From positions 3,472,001 to 3,536,000 of the forward strand of contig CP086683.1 of NCBI GenBank assembly GCA_030544685.1: a stretch of 64,000 nucleotides of DNA. Reading direction: 5' to 3'. The notes beneath the pieces were generated by a model, which saw only the letters and a program-made list of their open reading frames with translations, did no database searches and had not been told where the DNA came from. Source of the stretch: Pseudomonas sp. B21_DOA (GTDB lineage: Bacteria > Pseudomonadota > Gammaproteobacteria > Pseudomonadales > Pseudomonadaceae). Within the stretch, counting starts at the first letter, position 1, and each line of letters opens with the position of its first letter. Positions 9,242-20,000 of this stretch are shown here, one piece after another. The translations under genes and the position numbers were made by a program.

Positions 9242-10438
9242 TCAGCGTTCGCGCAATGCTTCGCGGGCGCGGTTGAGCGGTTTGATCAGGTAGTCCAGCA
9301 CGGTTTTTTCGCCGGTGCGGATGTCCACCGTGGCGATCATCCCGGGCACGATGGCGAAGCGTTTGCCGGCCTTGTTGCGCAGCTCATCCGACGCGGTGCG
9401 GATGAACACGCGGTAGTAGAAGATTTCCGGCTTGGCTTCGTCCTGAATCGTGTCCGGCGAGATCGTCACCACTTCGCCGTCAAGGCTGCCGTAGATCGAA
9501 TAGTCATAGGCGGTGATTTTCACTTTCGCCGCCTGGCCCGGGTGAATGAAGGCGATGTCGCGCGGCGAGATACGCGTCTCGATCAGCAGTTGTTCATCCA
9601 GCGGCACGATCTGCATGACCTGGCCGTTGGGTGCAATGACGCCGCCAATCGTGCTGACCTCGATGTCCTTGACGATGCCGCGCACCGGCGAGCGCAGGGT
9701 CAGACGCGACAGTGAATCGGTGCGACCACGGATTACCGCTTCGAGCATCTGCGCTTCGGCGTTGGCCTTGGCCAGGTCTTCGCGGGCGCGGACCATGTAA
9801 TCGGAACGCGCCTCGGTGGCCTTCAATTCCAGCTCCGAGCGCTGACGGGTCAGGCGCAGCACTTCGACCCGGCTCGAGGCACCGATCTTCGCCAGATTTT
9901 CAGTGATCGCCAGTTCGCTGCGCACCAGTTTCAGCGAGCTTTGAATTCCGTCGAGGGTTTCCGCCAGACCTTTGCGCCGGGTCTGATAGAGCTCGGTTTC
10001 GGCGCGGATCAACTCGGGAAATTCCTGCAGCGATGCGTCGAAAGTCAGGGGCTTTTCGCTGACCTCGGCCTGCAAGCGGTTGACGCTGGCCAGCGCTGCA
10101 CGGTACTTGGCCGCGCTTTCGCCGACATTGGACTGGTTCTTCACCGGGTCCAGTTGCGCGAGAATCTGCCCGCGCTCGACCAAAGCGCCTTCGCTGACGT
10201 TGAGCTGTTCGAGAATGCCGCCCTCCATCGACTGAATCACCTGCTCGCGCGAGCTGGGCACCACTTTGCCAGTGCCGGTCGAGACTTCGACCACTTCAAA
10301 CCACGCCGCCCAGGCGACGAAGCAGGCGAGCATCAGCGCGCAACCCCAGATCACTTTTGCACCACCGGCGATGGCGCGCTCGTCGCGGCCGTCGAGGTAG
10401 GACATCGGGTCCGGCACGTCAGTCATCATGGTTTTCAT
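9242..10438 (-). CDS. lapC: Type I secretion membrane fusion protein (HlyD/LapC family)
   Basis: The 398-residue adaptor has one inner-membrane helix (about 30-50), the biotinyl-lipoyl start (GKVVPSSREQVIQSMEGGIL), a long alpha-helical hairpin (about 120-250) and a C-terminal beta-barrel region ending in the HlyD motif (VPGMIATVDIRTGEKTVL). It bridges the ABC exporter and the TolC-like channel. The ATG at 10438 follows GGAGTGACGGT, and only four bases separate it from the end of the upstream ABC gene, so the two are cotranscribed. The symbol is by homology to the LapBCE exporter; in other strains the equivalent is called BapD- or LapI-like. Confidence 0.88.
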   Translation of the reverse strand: MKTMMTDVPDPMSYLDGRDERAIAGGAKVIWGCALMLACFVAWAAWFEVVEVSTGTGKVVPSSREQVIQSMEGGILEQLNVSEGALVERGQILAQLDPVKNQSNVGESAAKYRAALASVNRLQAEVSEKPLTFDASLQEFPELIRAETELYQTRRKGLAETLDGIQSSLKLVRSELAITENLAKIGASSRVEVLRLTRQRSELELKATEARSDYMVRAREDLAKANAEAQMLEAVIRGRTDSLSRLTLRSPVRGIVKDIEVSTIGGVIAPNGQVMQIVPLDEQLLIETRISPRDIAFIHPGQAAKVKITAYDYSIYGSLDGEVVTISPDTIQDEAKPEIFYYRVFIRTASDELRNKAGKRFAIVPGMIATVDIRTGEKTVLDYLIKPLNRAREALRER

Positions 10439-10442
10439 ACCG

Positions 10443-12596
10443 TCACTCCTTTGCCGGGGCGCGCAACCGCGCCAGTGCCGCGTCGCGATGGTCGTCGATG
10501 ACGATACGTCCGTTGTCGAGAACGATGATCCGCTCGACCAGTTGCAGGACACTGACCCGGTGCGTGGCGACCACCAGCGTTCGGCCCTGCGTCCAGATCG
10601 CGAGTTTTTCCAGCAGCAGGCGCTCGGTGACGTCATCCAGCGCCGCGGTCGGTTCGTCGAGCAAAAGCACTTGTGGCTGACGGATCAACAGGCGCGACAG
10701 CAACAAGCTCTGACGCTGACCGCCCGAAAGGCCCAAGCCACCTTCAAGCACTAAATGATCCATGCCTTTGGGCAACTGCCGAACGAAGTCGAGCGCGCCA
10801 GTGACAGTCAATGCGGCGATGATTTCCTGATCGCTGGCCTGACCGGCGCCGAGGGTGATGTTGTCGCGCAAGGTGCCATGAAACAGTCGCGCCTGTTGCG
10901 ACAGCAGGCCGACGTCGCGGCGTAGATCGGCCGGATCCAGATGCGCCAGGGCGATGCCGTCCAGCGTGGTTTCACCGCTGCTGAGATCCATCGCGCCGCC
11001 CAGCGCTTGCAGCAACGTCGACTTGCCAGCACCGTTGCGGCCGAGCAGGGCGATGCGCTCGCCGGGCCGAATGCTGAGGTCGATGTTGTTGAGCGCCGGG
11101 GTCAATTCCTCGCTGTAGCGAAAACTGGCCTGACGCAAGCGATAGTCGCCACGAATCGCCGGCAGGTGCACGCGCTGACTGCCTTCGGGATGATCCACCG
11201 GCATCTGCATGATCCGGTTCAAGCCTTCGAGCGCGACCTTGGCCTGCTGCCATCGGGTGAGCACGTGGGTCAGTTGCGCCATCGGCCCCATCATCCGCGA
11301 CGACAGAATCGACGCCGCGACCAGACTGCCGGTGGTCAAGTCGCCGGCAATCACCATAGGCGCGCCGAACACGATGACCACCGCAAACACGCCGCCTTGT
11401 ACGTTCTGCGTCCACGCCACCAGGCTGTTGGTCAAGGTGCGCAGGCGCAGGCTGCTGTCCGCCGAGGCGGCGTTGTACTGGTTCCACTGTTGCTGAAAAC
11501 GCTGCTCGGCCTGCAATGCCTTGATGTCGTCGAGGCCCTGAATACTTTCCACCAGCATGGCGTTGCGCAGCGCCGCTTCACGCATCGAGGCATTGGCCAG
11601 TCGCGCCAGGCGCGGTTGCGCGATGATCCCGGGCAACAACATGAACACCAGCGCCACCAGTGGAATCAGCACCAGTGGTCCGCCGATCAAATAGAACACC
11701 AGCAGGAACAGCAGGAAAAACGGCATGTCCGCCAGTGCCGTGGCGGTGCTGGAGGTGATCAGGTCGCGGATCTGCTCCAGCTCGCGCAATTGCGAAATGA
11801 ACGAACCGGTGGATTTCGGCCGTGCGGAATTGCGCAGGCGCAAAGCGTGGCCGAAGACCAGATCGGAGACGCGCAAATCGGCGCGCTTGCCCAGCACATC
11901 GGTGATGCGCAGACGCAGAATGCGCATGACGAAATCGAACAGCAGCGCCAGCATCACCCCGCCGAACAACACGTACAGGGTCGGCAGCGACTCGGCCGGA
12001 ATAACCCGGTCGTACACCTGCATGGAAAACAGCACCCCGGCCATGCCCAGCAGGTTGGCGACCAGCGAGGCGATCATCACTTGGCTGTAAGGGCGCAGAT
12101 CGGTGAGGACGATGCGCCGGAACCAGTGCTCGTCGTAGGGCTTGATGTAATCGTTGGTGCGCACGTCGGCCACCGGTTGCGTCGGACGCAGAATCACCGT
12201 GCGCAGGGCCTGCTCGGCGAGAGCGGCGGTGTCCATGCGACTCTGTAAACCTTGATCGCCACTGAAGCAGATGCCCAGCTCGCCGGTTTCGCCGATGCTT
12301 TCGAGCACACCGACCTGACCGTCGCGCAGTTGCACCACCAGCGGCGTGCGCCAGCGGCTCAGGCTCTTGTTATCGAAGACCGCGAATTTGACGCTCAAAC
12401 CGGCCTGACGCGCCATGTGCCGAACCACTTCTTCGACGCGGCCTTCGCTGTGCACCGAGGCCAGGCGCACGCTTTCCGGCGAGACGTCGAGTCGGTAGTG
12501 GCGGGCGACCTTGAGAACGGCTTCCAGCCACGGCGAATAATCTTCGCGAGCTTCGGCCGCGACGGGTTCGGGAACAGTGATGCTGGCATCGGTCAT
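10443..12596 (-). CDS. lapB: Type I secretion ABC transporter with degenerate C39-like domain (LapB family)
   Basis: The 717-residue exporter has an N-terminal C39-like domain (about 15-140) that lacks an obvious catalytic Cys, as in the LapB/HlyB class that binds but does not cleave substrate. A six-helix membrane domain follows (about 165-450), then the ATPase: Walker A GRNGAGKST (about 519-527), signature LSGGQRQ (about 623) and Walker B VLLLDEP. It powers one-step secretion of the giant adhesin encoded upstream in the same operon. Its start overlaps the end of the outer-membrane channel gene by four bases. Confidence 0.9.
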   Translation of the reverse strand: MTDASITVPEPVAAEAREDYSPWLEAVLKVARHYRLDVSPESVRLASVHSEGRVEEVVRHMARQAGLSVKFAVFDNKSLSRWRTPLVVQLRDGQVGVLESIGETGELGICFSGDQGLQSRMDTAALAEQALRTVILRPTQPVADVRTNDYIKPYDEHWFRRIVLTDLRPYSQVMIASLVANLLGMAGVLFSMQVYDRVIPAESLPTLYVLFGGVMLALLFDFVMRILRLRITDVLGKRADLRVSDLVFGHALRLRNSARPKSTGSFISQLRELEQIRDLITSSTATALADMPFFLLFLLVFYLIGGPLVLIPLVALVFMLLPGIIAQPRLARLANASMREAALRNAMLVESIQGLDDIKALQAEQRFQQQWNQYNAASADSSLRLRTLTNSLVAWTQNVQGGVFAVVIVFGAPMVIAGDLTTGSLVAASILSSRMMGPMAQLTHVLTRWQQAKVALEGLNRIMQMPVDHPEGSQRVHLPAIRGDYRLRQASFRYSEELTPALNNIDLSIRPGERIALLGRNGAGKSTLLQALGGAMDLSSGETTLDGIALAHLDPADLRRDVGLLSQQARLFHGTLRDNITLGAGQASDQEIIAALTVTGALDFVRQLPKGMDHLVLEGGLGLSGGQRQSLLLSRLLIRQPQVLLLDEPTAALDDVTERLLLEKLAIWTQGRTLVVATHRVSVLQLVERIIVLDNGRIVIDDHRDAALARLRAPAKE

Positions 12597-14028
12597 GGCA
12601 GGATCTCGACATTCTGGATGGCGCTGTGGTCGATGCCGAAGACCCGGCGAATCGCACCGCTGTTGTAGAAGCAGTCGATCTGCAGGCGTTGCAGATCAGC
12701 CTGGGTGTTGACCAGATCGAAGCGCGACTGATGGATTTCCTGCTCGGCGTTGAGCAGGTCGAGCAGCGGCCGTGTGCCCAGTTCCAGGTATTGGCGGCCA
12801 TACAACATGCGCGCCTCGGTGATGCTGCTCTGGCGAAACTCCAGCGAACGCAGCCGTCGGTTCAGGCCCGAGGTTTGCGCCTGGGCTTCAGCCAGACCCT
12901 GGCGCGCTTGCAGGCGGGCGAAGTCTTCGGCCGAGTCCGCTGCGGTCAGCGCATGTCCGGCGGCGCGGCTGCGCGCACTGATCGCACCGCCCTGATAGAT
13001 CGGCACTTCGAGGTTGAGGAAGATTCCGACCTGAGTGCGATCGGCGCGCGAGTTCTGATCGTCGTAGTGGTCGTCCAGGTATTGGTTGACCGACGGTTGC
13101 AGCGACAGCGTCGGATAGGCTTCGGCCTTGGCCTGGGCCAGTTCGGCCTGGGCCTGGGTGCGTTGCGCGGCCGCCTGGAGAACAGCGGGCAGGGTGTCGG
13201 AGATTTGCGAAGCGTCGCAGGCCTGAGTCAACGTCGGCGCGGCGGCGTCGCTGACTGCCGGCGGCGTGCGCCGTCCGAGCAGGCTGGTCAGCGTCGCTTG
13301 CCAGCGCGCGTATTGCGCCTTGAATTCCTGCAATGTCGCCGTCGCGCCTTCGGCCCGGGACTGCGCCTGGACCATATCGGAACGGGTGCTGGCGCCCATG
13401 TCGCTGCGTTGTTTGGCCAGATCAACGATGCCACCGATGCCCTGAATCTGTTCGCGTGCAACCTCGAGCAGACGCTGATACCGCTGCACTTCGATGTAGG
13501 CCCTGGCGGTGTCGCGGGCGATGTCGTCGATCGCCAGCAGAATCCCCGCCTGACTGCGCGCCACCCGGGCGCGGGCGGCGTCGACCGAACTGGAAACCTT
13601 GCCGAAGTCATACAGCATCTGTTTCAGGGAAATGTTCACCGATTGGCTGCCGGCATCGCTGCCGTAACCGCTGGTGTAGCCACCCTTGATGCCGCCGGTG
13701 ACCTGCGGGTAATAGCCGGATTCGGCGACGTTGACCCCTTCGCCTTGCTGGAACAGGGTGCCGATGGCCTCGCCGATGCGTGGGTGCCAGTCCACGGCCA
13801 GCCTGACCGCTTGTTCCAGCCCCAACGCGTCCGCATCGGCGGACGCTTTCAGAGCAGGGGCAGGGCGCTGACGGCTTTCATTGCCTGCCGGTTGTTGCAG
13901 TTGCGACGGGCTGATGCTGCGCAAGCTGCTGTCGAGATTGTCGTCGGCGCGAACGCCGACGGTGAAAGCGGGTATAGGCCGATGGTCAACAGGACCACCG
14001 GCCATTTCTGGCGAAAAACTGACTCCAC
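12593..14028 (-). CDS. lapE: Outer-membrane channel of type I secretion (TolC/LapE family; frame broken near 13946-13951)
   Basis: The bulk of the protein is a TolC-fold efflux channel with the duplicated helical architecture (LEQAVRLAVDWHPRIGEA at the start; LLDLLNAEQEIHQSRFDL near the end). The frame that encodes it has no signal peptide. In the neighbouring frame, from a GTG at 14028 preceded by AAGGGAAG, there is a textbook signal sequence ending in PLSPSAFA. One missing base around 13946-13951 (probably GG read as G) joins the two, giving 478 residues with cleavage after AFA. It is the third partner of the exporter, directly downstream of the adhesin. Confidence 0.85.
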
Positions 14029-14071
14029 AGACTTCCCTTACTGTTGAGAGACCAACGTTCGATGTCTTGTT

Positions 14072-17000
14072 TCAAACCACTTGAATGCCGTTCTGTACCC
14101 ACAAGTGGTGGCTCGGATCCTCCTGTGCCGTGTATTGAACATAGTCGATGCCGTCGGCCTGTTGCGTACCATCGGCGACCCAGCCATCGGTCATGTGCAC
14201 GCTGTCCCTGTCGTCACCTTTGATCAGCAGGGTGTTGTTGTCCGAAGAGGTAATCGCCAGCAGATCGCTGAGATTCAGTGTCAGCGCAACGGCACTGGAA
14301 TGGTTGAGGTCAAGGATTTCGACGTTGTGGATCTTGCTCTGCAGATCGCCGAGGTTGATCGACACGTCGCCACCGGCCCAGAGCAGGGTGTCGGTGCCGC
14401 TGCCGCCGTCCACCGAGGTGAATTGCTGATCGGCGATGATCAGCGTGTCGTCGCCACCGCCACCTTGCAGGGTCACGGCGCCACCGTGCGAGCCGTCGAG
14501 GGTGTCGTTGCCCTCGGTGCCCTGGATCAACTCACTGCCAGTGGCATGGGCCAGACCGAGGTCATCACTGGCCAGTGCCGAGAACGCGGTGCTGGCAAAT
14601 GCGCCGGCCTTGTTCAGGTCGATGGTCAGTGTTGCGGTGTCGACAGTGCCGTTGGGGTGGGTGAGCTGATAGGTGAAGATGTCTTCCTGACCGATCACCG
14701 CATCGGTCAGCCCGGCCTTGAGCGTGTAGGTGTAGTTGCCGTTGGCCTGGACCACCAGGGTGCCGTAATTGCCGACCAGCGAGACGCCGTTGTAACCCGG
14801 CGCAACGTAACTGCCGGCGACCAGCACGCTGAGCAAGGTGTAGACCGAGCCCAACACATCGGCTCCGCCGCCAGCGGTGTCGGTGAGCAGATTGCCCGAT
14901 ACCGGCGTGTAGCTGCCGACCACGAACTGATTGTTGTAGGTCGCGACGTTGATCAGGCTGGTGTTGACGCTGGTCAGCAGGCCGAGGCCGCCCACTGCCA
15001 CCCGCACCTGATAACTGCCGGCGGTCTGGTCGTCGAACTTGATCCCGTAGTTGCCGCCGCCGAGATTGACCAGCGCGTTGCCGCCGTAACTCTTGACCAG
15101 CACGTACTGGTTGGTGGCGGTGTTGAGCTTGTACAGGCCCACCGTCATCGAACCGAGCAGCGCCAACAGGTTGCTCGAATTGACCACCACGGTCAGGTCA
15201 CTGACGGTATCGGCCGCGACCACGGTGTTGTAGTTACCGCTGCCGCCGCCCAGCAGCACATTGAAGGTGCCGAGGGCTGAGTTGGTGGTGACTTCGCGGT
15301 TGATCAAGGTGACGTCAGTCGAGGCGATGTCCGCTGTGGCATCAACCACCAGTGCTGGGCTGCCAAGGTTGGCGTCGTTCCAGACTTCGGTGGCTTGCGG
15401 GCTGTCGATGCGCACATACAGATTGGCGGTGTCGCTCAAGCCGTTCGGGTGCACCAGTTGGTAATTGAACACGTCGACCTTGCCGACACTGCCAACACTG
15501 CCGTTCGGCTTGTAGCTGTAATTGCCGTTGGCATCGATGGTCAGCGTGCCGTACAGCCCTTGCACCGTGGTGCCGGCCCCGGCGCTGACCCAGGCGCCGT
15601 TCTTGAAGATTTGCAACTGCGCGCCGTTGTCCGGGCCGGTCTGATCGACCGTGCCATCGACGCCGACGTTGGTGATTACGTTGCCGGTCACCGCTGGCCC
15701 GGCGATGCCGTTGAACTGGGTCAGGCTGCTGACGTCCAGTTGCAGCTGGGTATTGACCGTGGTCAGCACGCCAATGCCGGTGCTCGACACCGTCAGTCGA
15801 TAATCGCCCGAGAGCAGATTACCAATGTCGACCCGCACGCCCTGGCCGGCCAGGGCAATCAGATCGAGCAGGCCGCCGCTGCCGTTGACATCCAGAGTGA
15901 CCCAGGTGCCGCTGGCATTCTTCACCTGCAGTGTGTAGACCACGCCGTCGATCAGCGAGATCAGGCTGTTGGTGGTCAGCGTCAGGGTTGGATCAAGACG
16001 CGTACTGCCGGCCACGGTGAAGGTAAAGGTTTTCGAGAACCCGGCCAACAGCGTGGTGAACGAGTCGTTGAAGGTCTGCGACGCGGTGACCGGGGCCAGC
16101 GTGACAGTGCCGACGGCGAGGTTATCGCTGGCGACCACTGGCGCGTTGACGTCGACATCCGGCGCGGTGACGTTGGCGGCCACCGAAACGTTGCCGCGTG
16201 CGTCGCTGAGGTTGATGGTGAGTTTTTCGCCGTTGATCTGCGCACTGCTAAGGGTGACGGTAAACACGCCGAGGTTGTTGACCGTGCCGGTGCCCAGGAC
16301 AGTGCCGCTGGCCGACTTGATGGTGACGGTTGCGCCGGCTTCGCCGGTACCGGTGACGCTGAGGCCATCGGCACCGACCAGCAACGCCGTGGCCGCAGCG
16401 GGCGGCGTCAGGTCTGGTGCCGTCGCGGTCGCCGCTGCCGATACGTTGCCGCTCGGATCGGCCTGGGTGACGCTGAGCACTTGGCTGTTGATCTGCGCCG
16501 AAGCCAGCACGACGGAGAAGCTGCCGTTGGCGGCGACGGTGGCGGTGCCGAGCACCACACCGCCGACGCCGCGTACGCTGATGGTTGAACCGGGCACACC
16601 GACGCCAGTGAGCAAGGTGCCGCTGCCATTGACGCTGACGCCAGTCGGCACGCCGGGTGCGGTGATGTCCGGTGCGGTCAGGCTGGCATTGGGCGACAGG
16701 TTGCCGGCAGGGTCGACCAGCCGCACGGTCAACAGCTGTCCATCCAATTGCGCGGTGTTCAGGTTGAAGCTGAACGTGCCGCCACTGCCCACGGTGGTGG
16801 TGCCAATCAGCGCGCCGCCCGGACCGTAGACGTTGACCGTTGCACCGGCCTCACCCGAACCGCTCAAGGTCAGACCATTGGCAGCGAGCGTCAGACCGCT
16901 GGCCGCGATCGGCGCCTGTACGTCAGGGGCCGTCAGGTTGAATACCGGCGACAGATTGCCCGTCGGGTCGGCCTGTTGGACGTTGAGCTGTTGGCCGTTC

Positions 17001-20000
17001 AGTTGCGCGCTGGACAGTTGCACGGTGAAGGTGCCGCCAGCATTGACCACGGCGGTGCCGAGTACGGTACCGGCCGCATTGGTCACACTGACCGTGGCGC
17101 CGGCTTCACCCGTGCCGCTGACCGCCAGGCCGGTGCCGTTCAAGGTGACATTGCTCAGCGGCGCCGGCGCGGTGGTATCGGCGACGCTGAGGTTGGTCAC
17201 CGGCGAAATGTTGCCTGCCGCATCACTCTGCGTAACGCTCAGCTGTTGGCCGTTGAGTTGTGCAGAGGACAAGGTCACCGAGAACGAGCCATTGCCCGCC
17301 ACCGTCGCCGTGCCCAATACCGTACCGCCGACACCGCGTACGGTGACGGTGGCGCCGGCTTCACCGAGCCCGCCGAGCACCAGGCCGGCACCGCTGAGTA
17401 CCAGCGCCGTCGGAGCGGCCGGGGAGTGATGTCGGGCGCGGTTACGTTAAGCCCGGATGAGGTGTTATTGGACGCATCGGTCTGAGTCGCGTTGAGCACC
17501 TGACCGTTAACCTGCGGCGCATTGAGTTGCGCGCTGAAGGTGCCATTGGCGCCAACCGTCGCATTGCCCAGCACCACGCCGCCAGCGCCGGTGATGGTCA
17601 CCGACGCGCCGACTTCGCCGCGACCGGTAACCAGTGTGCCGCTGGCATTGACCGCCAGATCGCTGAGTGGCGCCGGCGCCGAAGTGTCACCTGCGGTGAT
17701 TTCAGTCGGCAGCGAGGCACCACCCAACGCAGTGTTGGCGGTGACTTCAAGGCTTTGGCCGTTGGTTTGCGCGGGCGTCAGCACCACGCTGAACGTGCCA
17801 TCCGGGCCAGTGACGCCGGTGCCGATCAGACTGTTGTCAGGCCCATAAACATTGATGGTGGTGCCGATCGCCGCCGTGCCGGTCAGCGTCACGCCGTCGG
17901 CTGTCAGCACAAGATTGTCCGGCGCAGCCGGGCTGGCACTGCTGGAACAGCCAGGATGGCGTCTTCCGAGACATTGGTTGCGACGTCGGTCTGAGTCACG
18001 GTCAACACCTGGCCGGCAGTGATGCCCGTGGCCAGATCGATCAGGAATGTACCGTTGGCCGCGACCGTACCAGTGCCGACAACATTGCCCAGCGCATCGG
18101 TCACCTCGACACTCGCGCCGGCTTCGCCGCGCCCGGCGAGCTGGCTCAGGTCGCCGCTGATGGTGAGGCCGGTGACGGCATCGGGAGCGGTAATGTCAGG
18201 TGCCGGGAAGAGGAATGTCGGCGATGAGTTCTGTGCCTCGTCCGTCGCGATCACTGACAACAATTGGCCATTGGCCTGGGGCGGATCAAGTTCGACGGTG
18301 TAGCTGCCGTTGCCCAGCGCCACTGCCGTGCCCAGCACGGTACCGTCAGCCGACAATACCGTGACGGTGCTGCCCGCTTCGGCGGTACCGGCGAGCAAGG
18401 TGCCGGCGCCGGTCAGCGATGTGACCGTCGGTGCGATCGGTGCGGTGCTGTCCGGCGCGTCGACCAAGGCTGGCTCGGACAGGTTGTTTTTCGCGTCGGC
18501 TTGCACCACAGAGAGTGCGCGGCCGTCCAGCTGCGCAGCTGACAGGTTGACGCTGAAACTGCCGTCTGCGGCCACGGTCGCGGTGCCGAGCAGCACCGTG
18601 CCGTCGCGCACGGTAACGATCGCCCCGGGCTCACCGGTACCGGTCACGGTCAAGCCGTCCTGGCTGACGTTGAGATCAGCGACTGCCAGCGGAGCGGTGG
18701 TGTCGCCTGCTTGTACGGGCGCGGTTGGCGACGTGTTCGACGCCAGATCGGTCTGATTGACGCTCAACAACTCGCCATTCACCTGCGGCGGGTTGAGGGT
18801 CACGCTGAACGAACCATTGCCGGCCACGGTTGCCGAGCCCAGTACCGTGCCAGTCGCGCTGAGCACGCGCACGGTGGCGCCGGCTTCACCGGTACCGGTC
18901 AGTGTCACGCCGTCGGACGTGAGAACGAGGCCGGTGGGCGCAGCGGGCAGGGTGGTGTCCGGTGCAGTGATTGGCACGATCGGCGAAGGATTGCCCGCCG
19001 CATCGCGTTGGATCACCGACAAGGCTTCGCCATTGAGCAGCGGCTGATCAAGGGTCACGCTGAAACTGCCATCGGCCTGCACGGTGCCGGTGCCGACGAT
19101 GGTGCCCACCGCGTTGGTAACGACCACTTGCGCGCCAGCGGCGCCGGAACCGGTGATCAGACTGCCGCTGGCGTCGATGTCGACATCGGTCAGTGCGGCA
19201 GGAGGCGTGCTGTCCGGTGCGGTCAGGGTGCCGGCAGGCGAGGCATTGCCGACCGCGTCCGCCAACACCACGAACAGCGCTTGGCCATCGGTCTGCGCCG
19301 GGGTTACGGACACCTGGAAACGGCCATCGCTGCCCACGGTGCCGGTGCCCAGTTCGGTGCCGTCCGCCGATGTCACGCGGACAATGGCGCCGACTTCGCC
19401 GGTACCGGTGAGCGTGTCGCCATCGGCATTCAGTTGCAGATCGGCCGGTGTCGCTGGCGGGGTCAGATCCGGTGCGGTGACCGACACCGGGGCGCTGACG
19501 TTGCCGGGTGGATCGGCCTGCTGCACGCTGAGGATCTGTTCGTTGATCTGCGGCGGATTGAGGGTGACGCTGAACGTGCCGTCGCCGAGCACCACGCTGG
19601 TGCCGAGCAAAGTGCCGTTGGCATCGCGCACGGTCACGGTCGCGCCGGGTTCGCCAGTACCGATGACCAACGCGCCGGACGAGTTGATATCGACGTTGTC
19701 CAGTGGATCAGGCGGGGTGAAGTCCGGTGTGGTCAGGTTCACTGCCGGTGAGTCATTACCCGCCGCGTCGGCCTGAACCACGGTGATCACTTCAGCGTTG
19801 GTCAACGCAGGGTTCAGAGCGAGGCTGAAGGTACCGGTCGAGCTGACCACAGCGGTGCCAAGCACATTGCCGTCGCTGTCGATGACCCGCACCTGCGCCC
19901 CGGCTCGCCGCGCCCGGTCAAGCTTGCGCCGTCGCCACCGATGCTCAGTTGCGAAACAGCGGCTGGCGGTGTGCTGTCGACCGAAGTGAACGGCGTGGCT

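Noticed and set aside
10357..13689. Plus-strand frames opposite lapB and lapE
   Set aside because: Shadows of well-supported transporter genes; no motifs.
14081..19776. Other plus-strand frames (e.g. 14081-15280, 15395-16588, 18711-19751) opposite the adhesin
   Set aside because: Same cause: GC-rich repeat coding leaves the antisense frames open. No recognisable domain is present.
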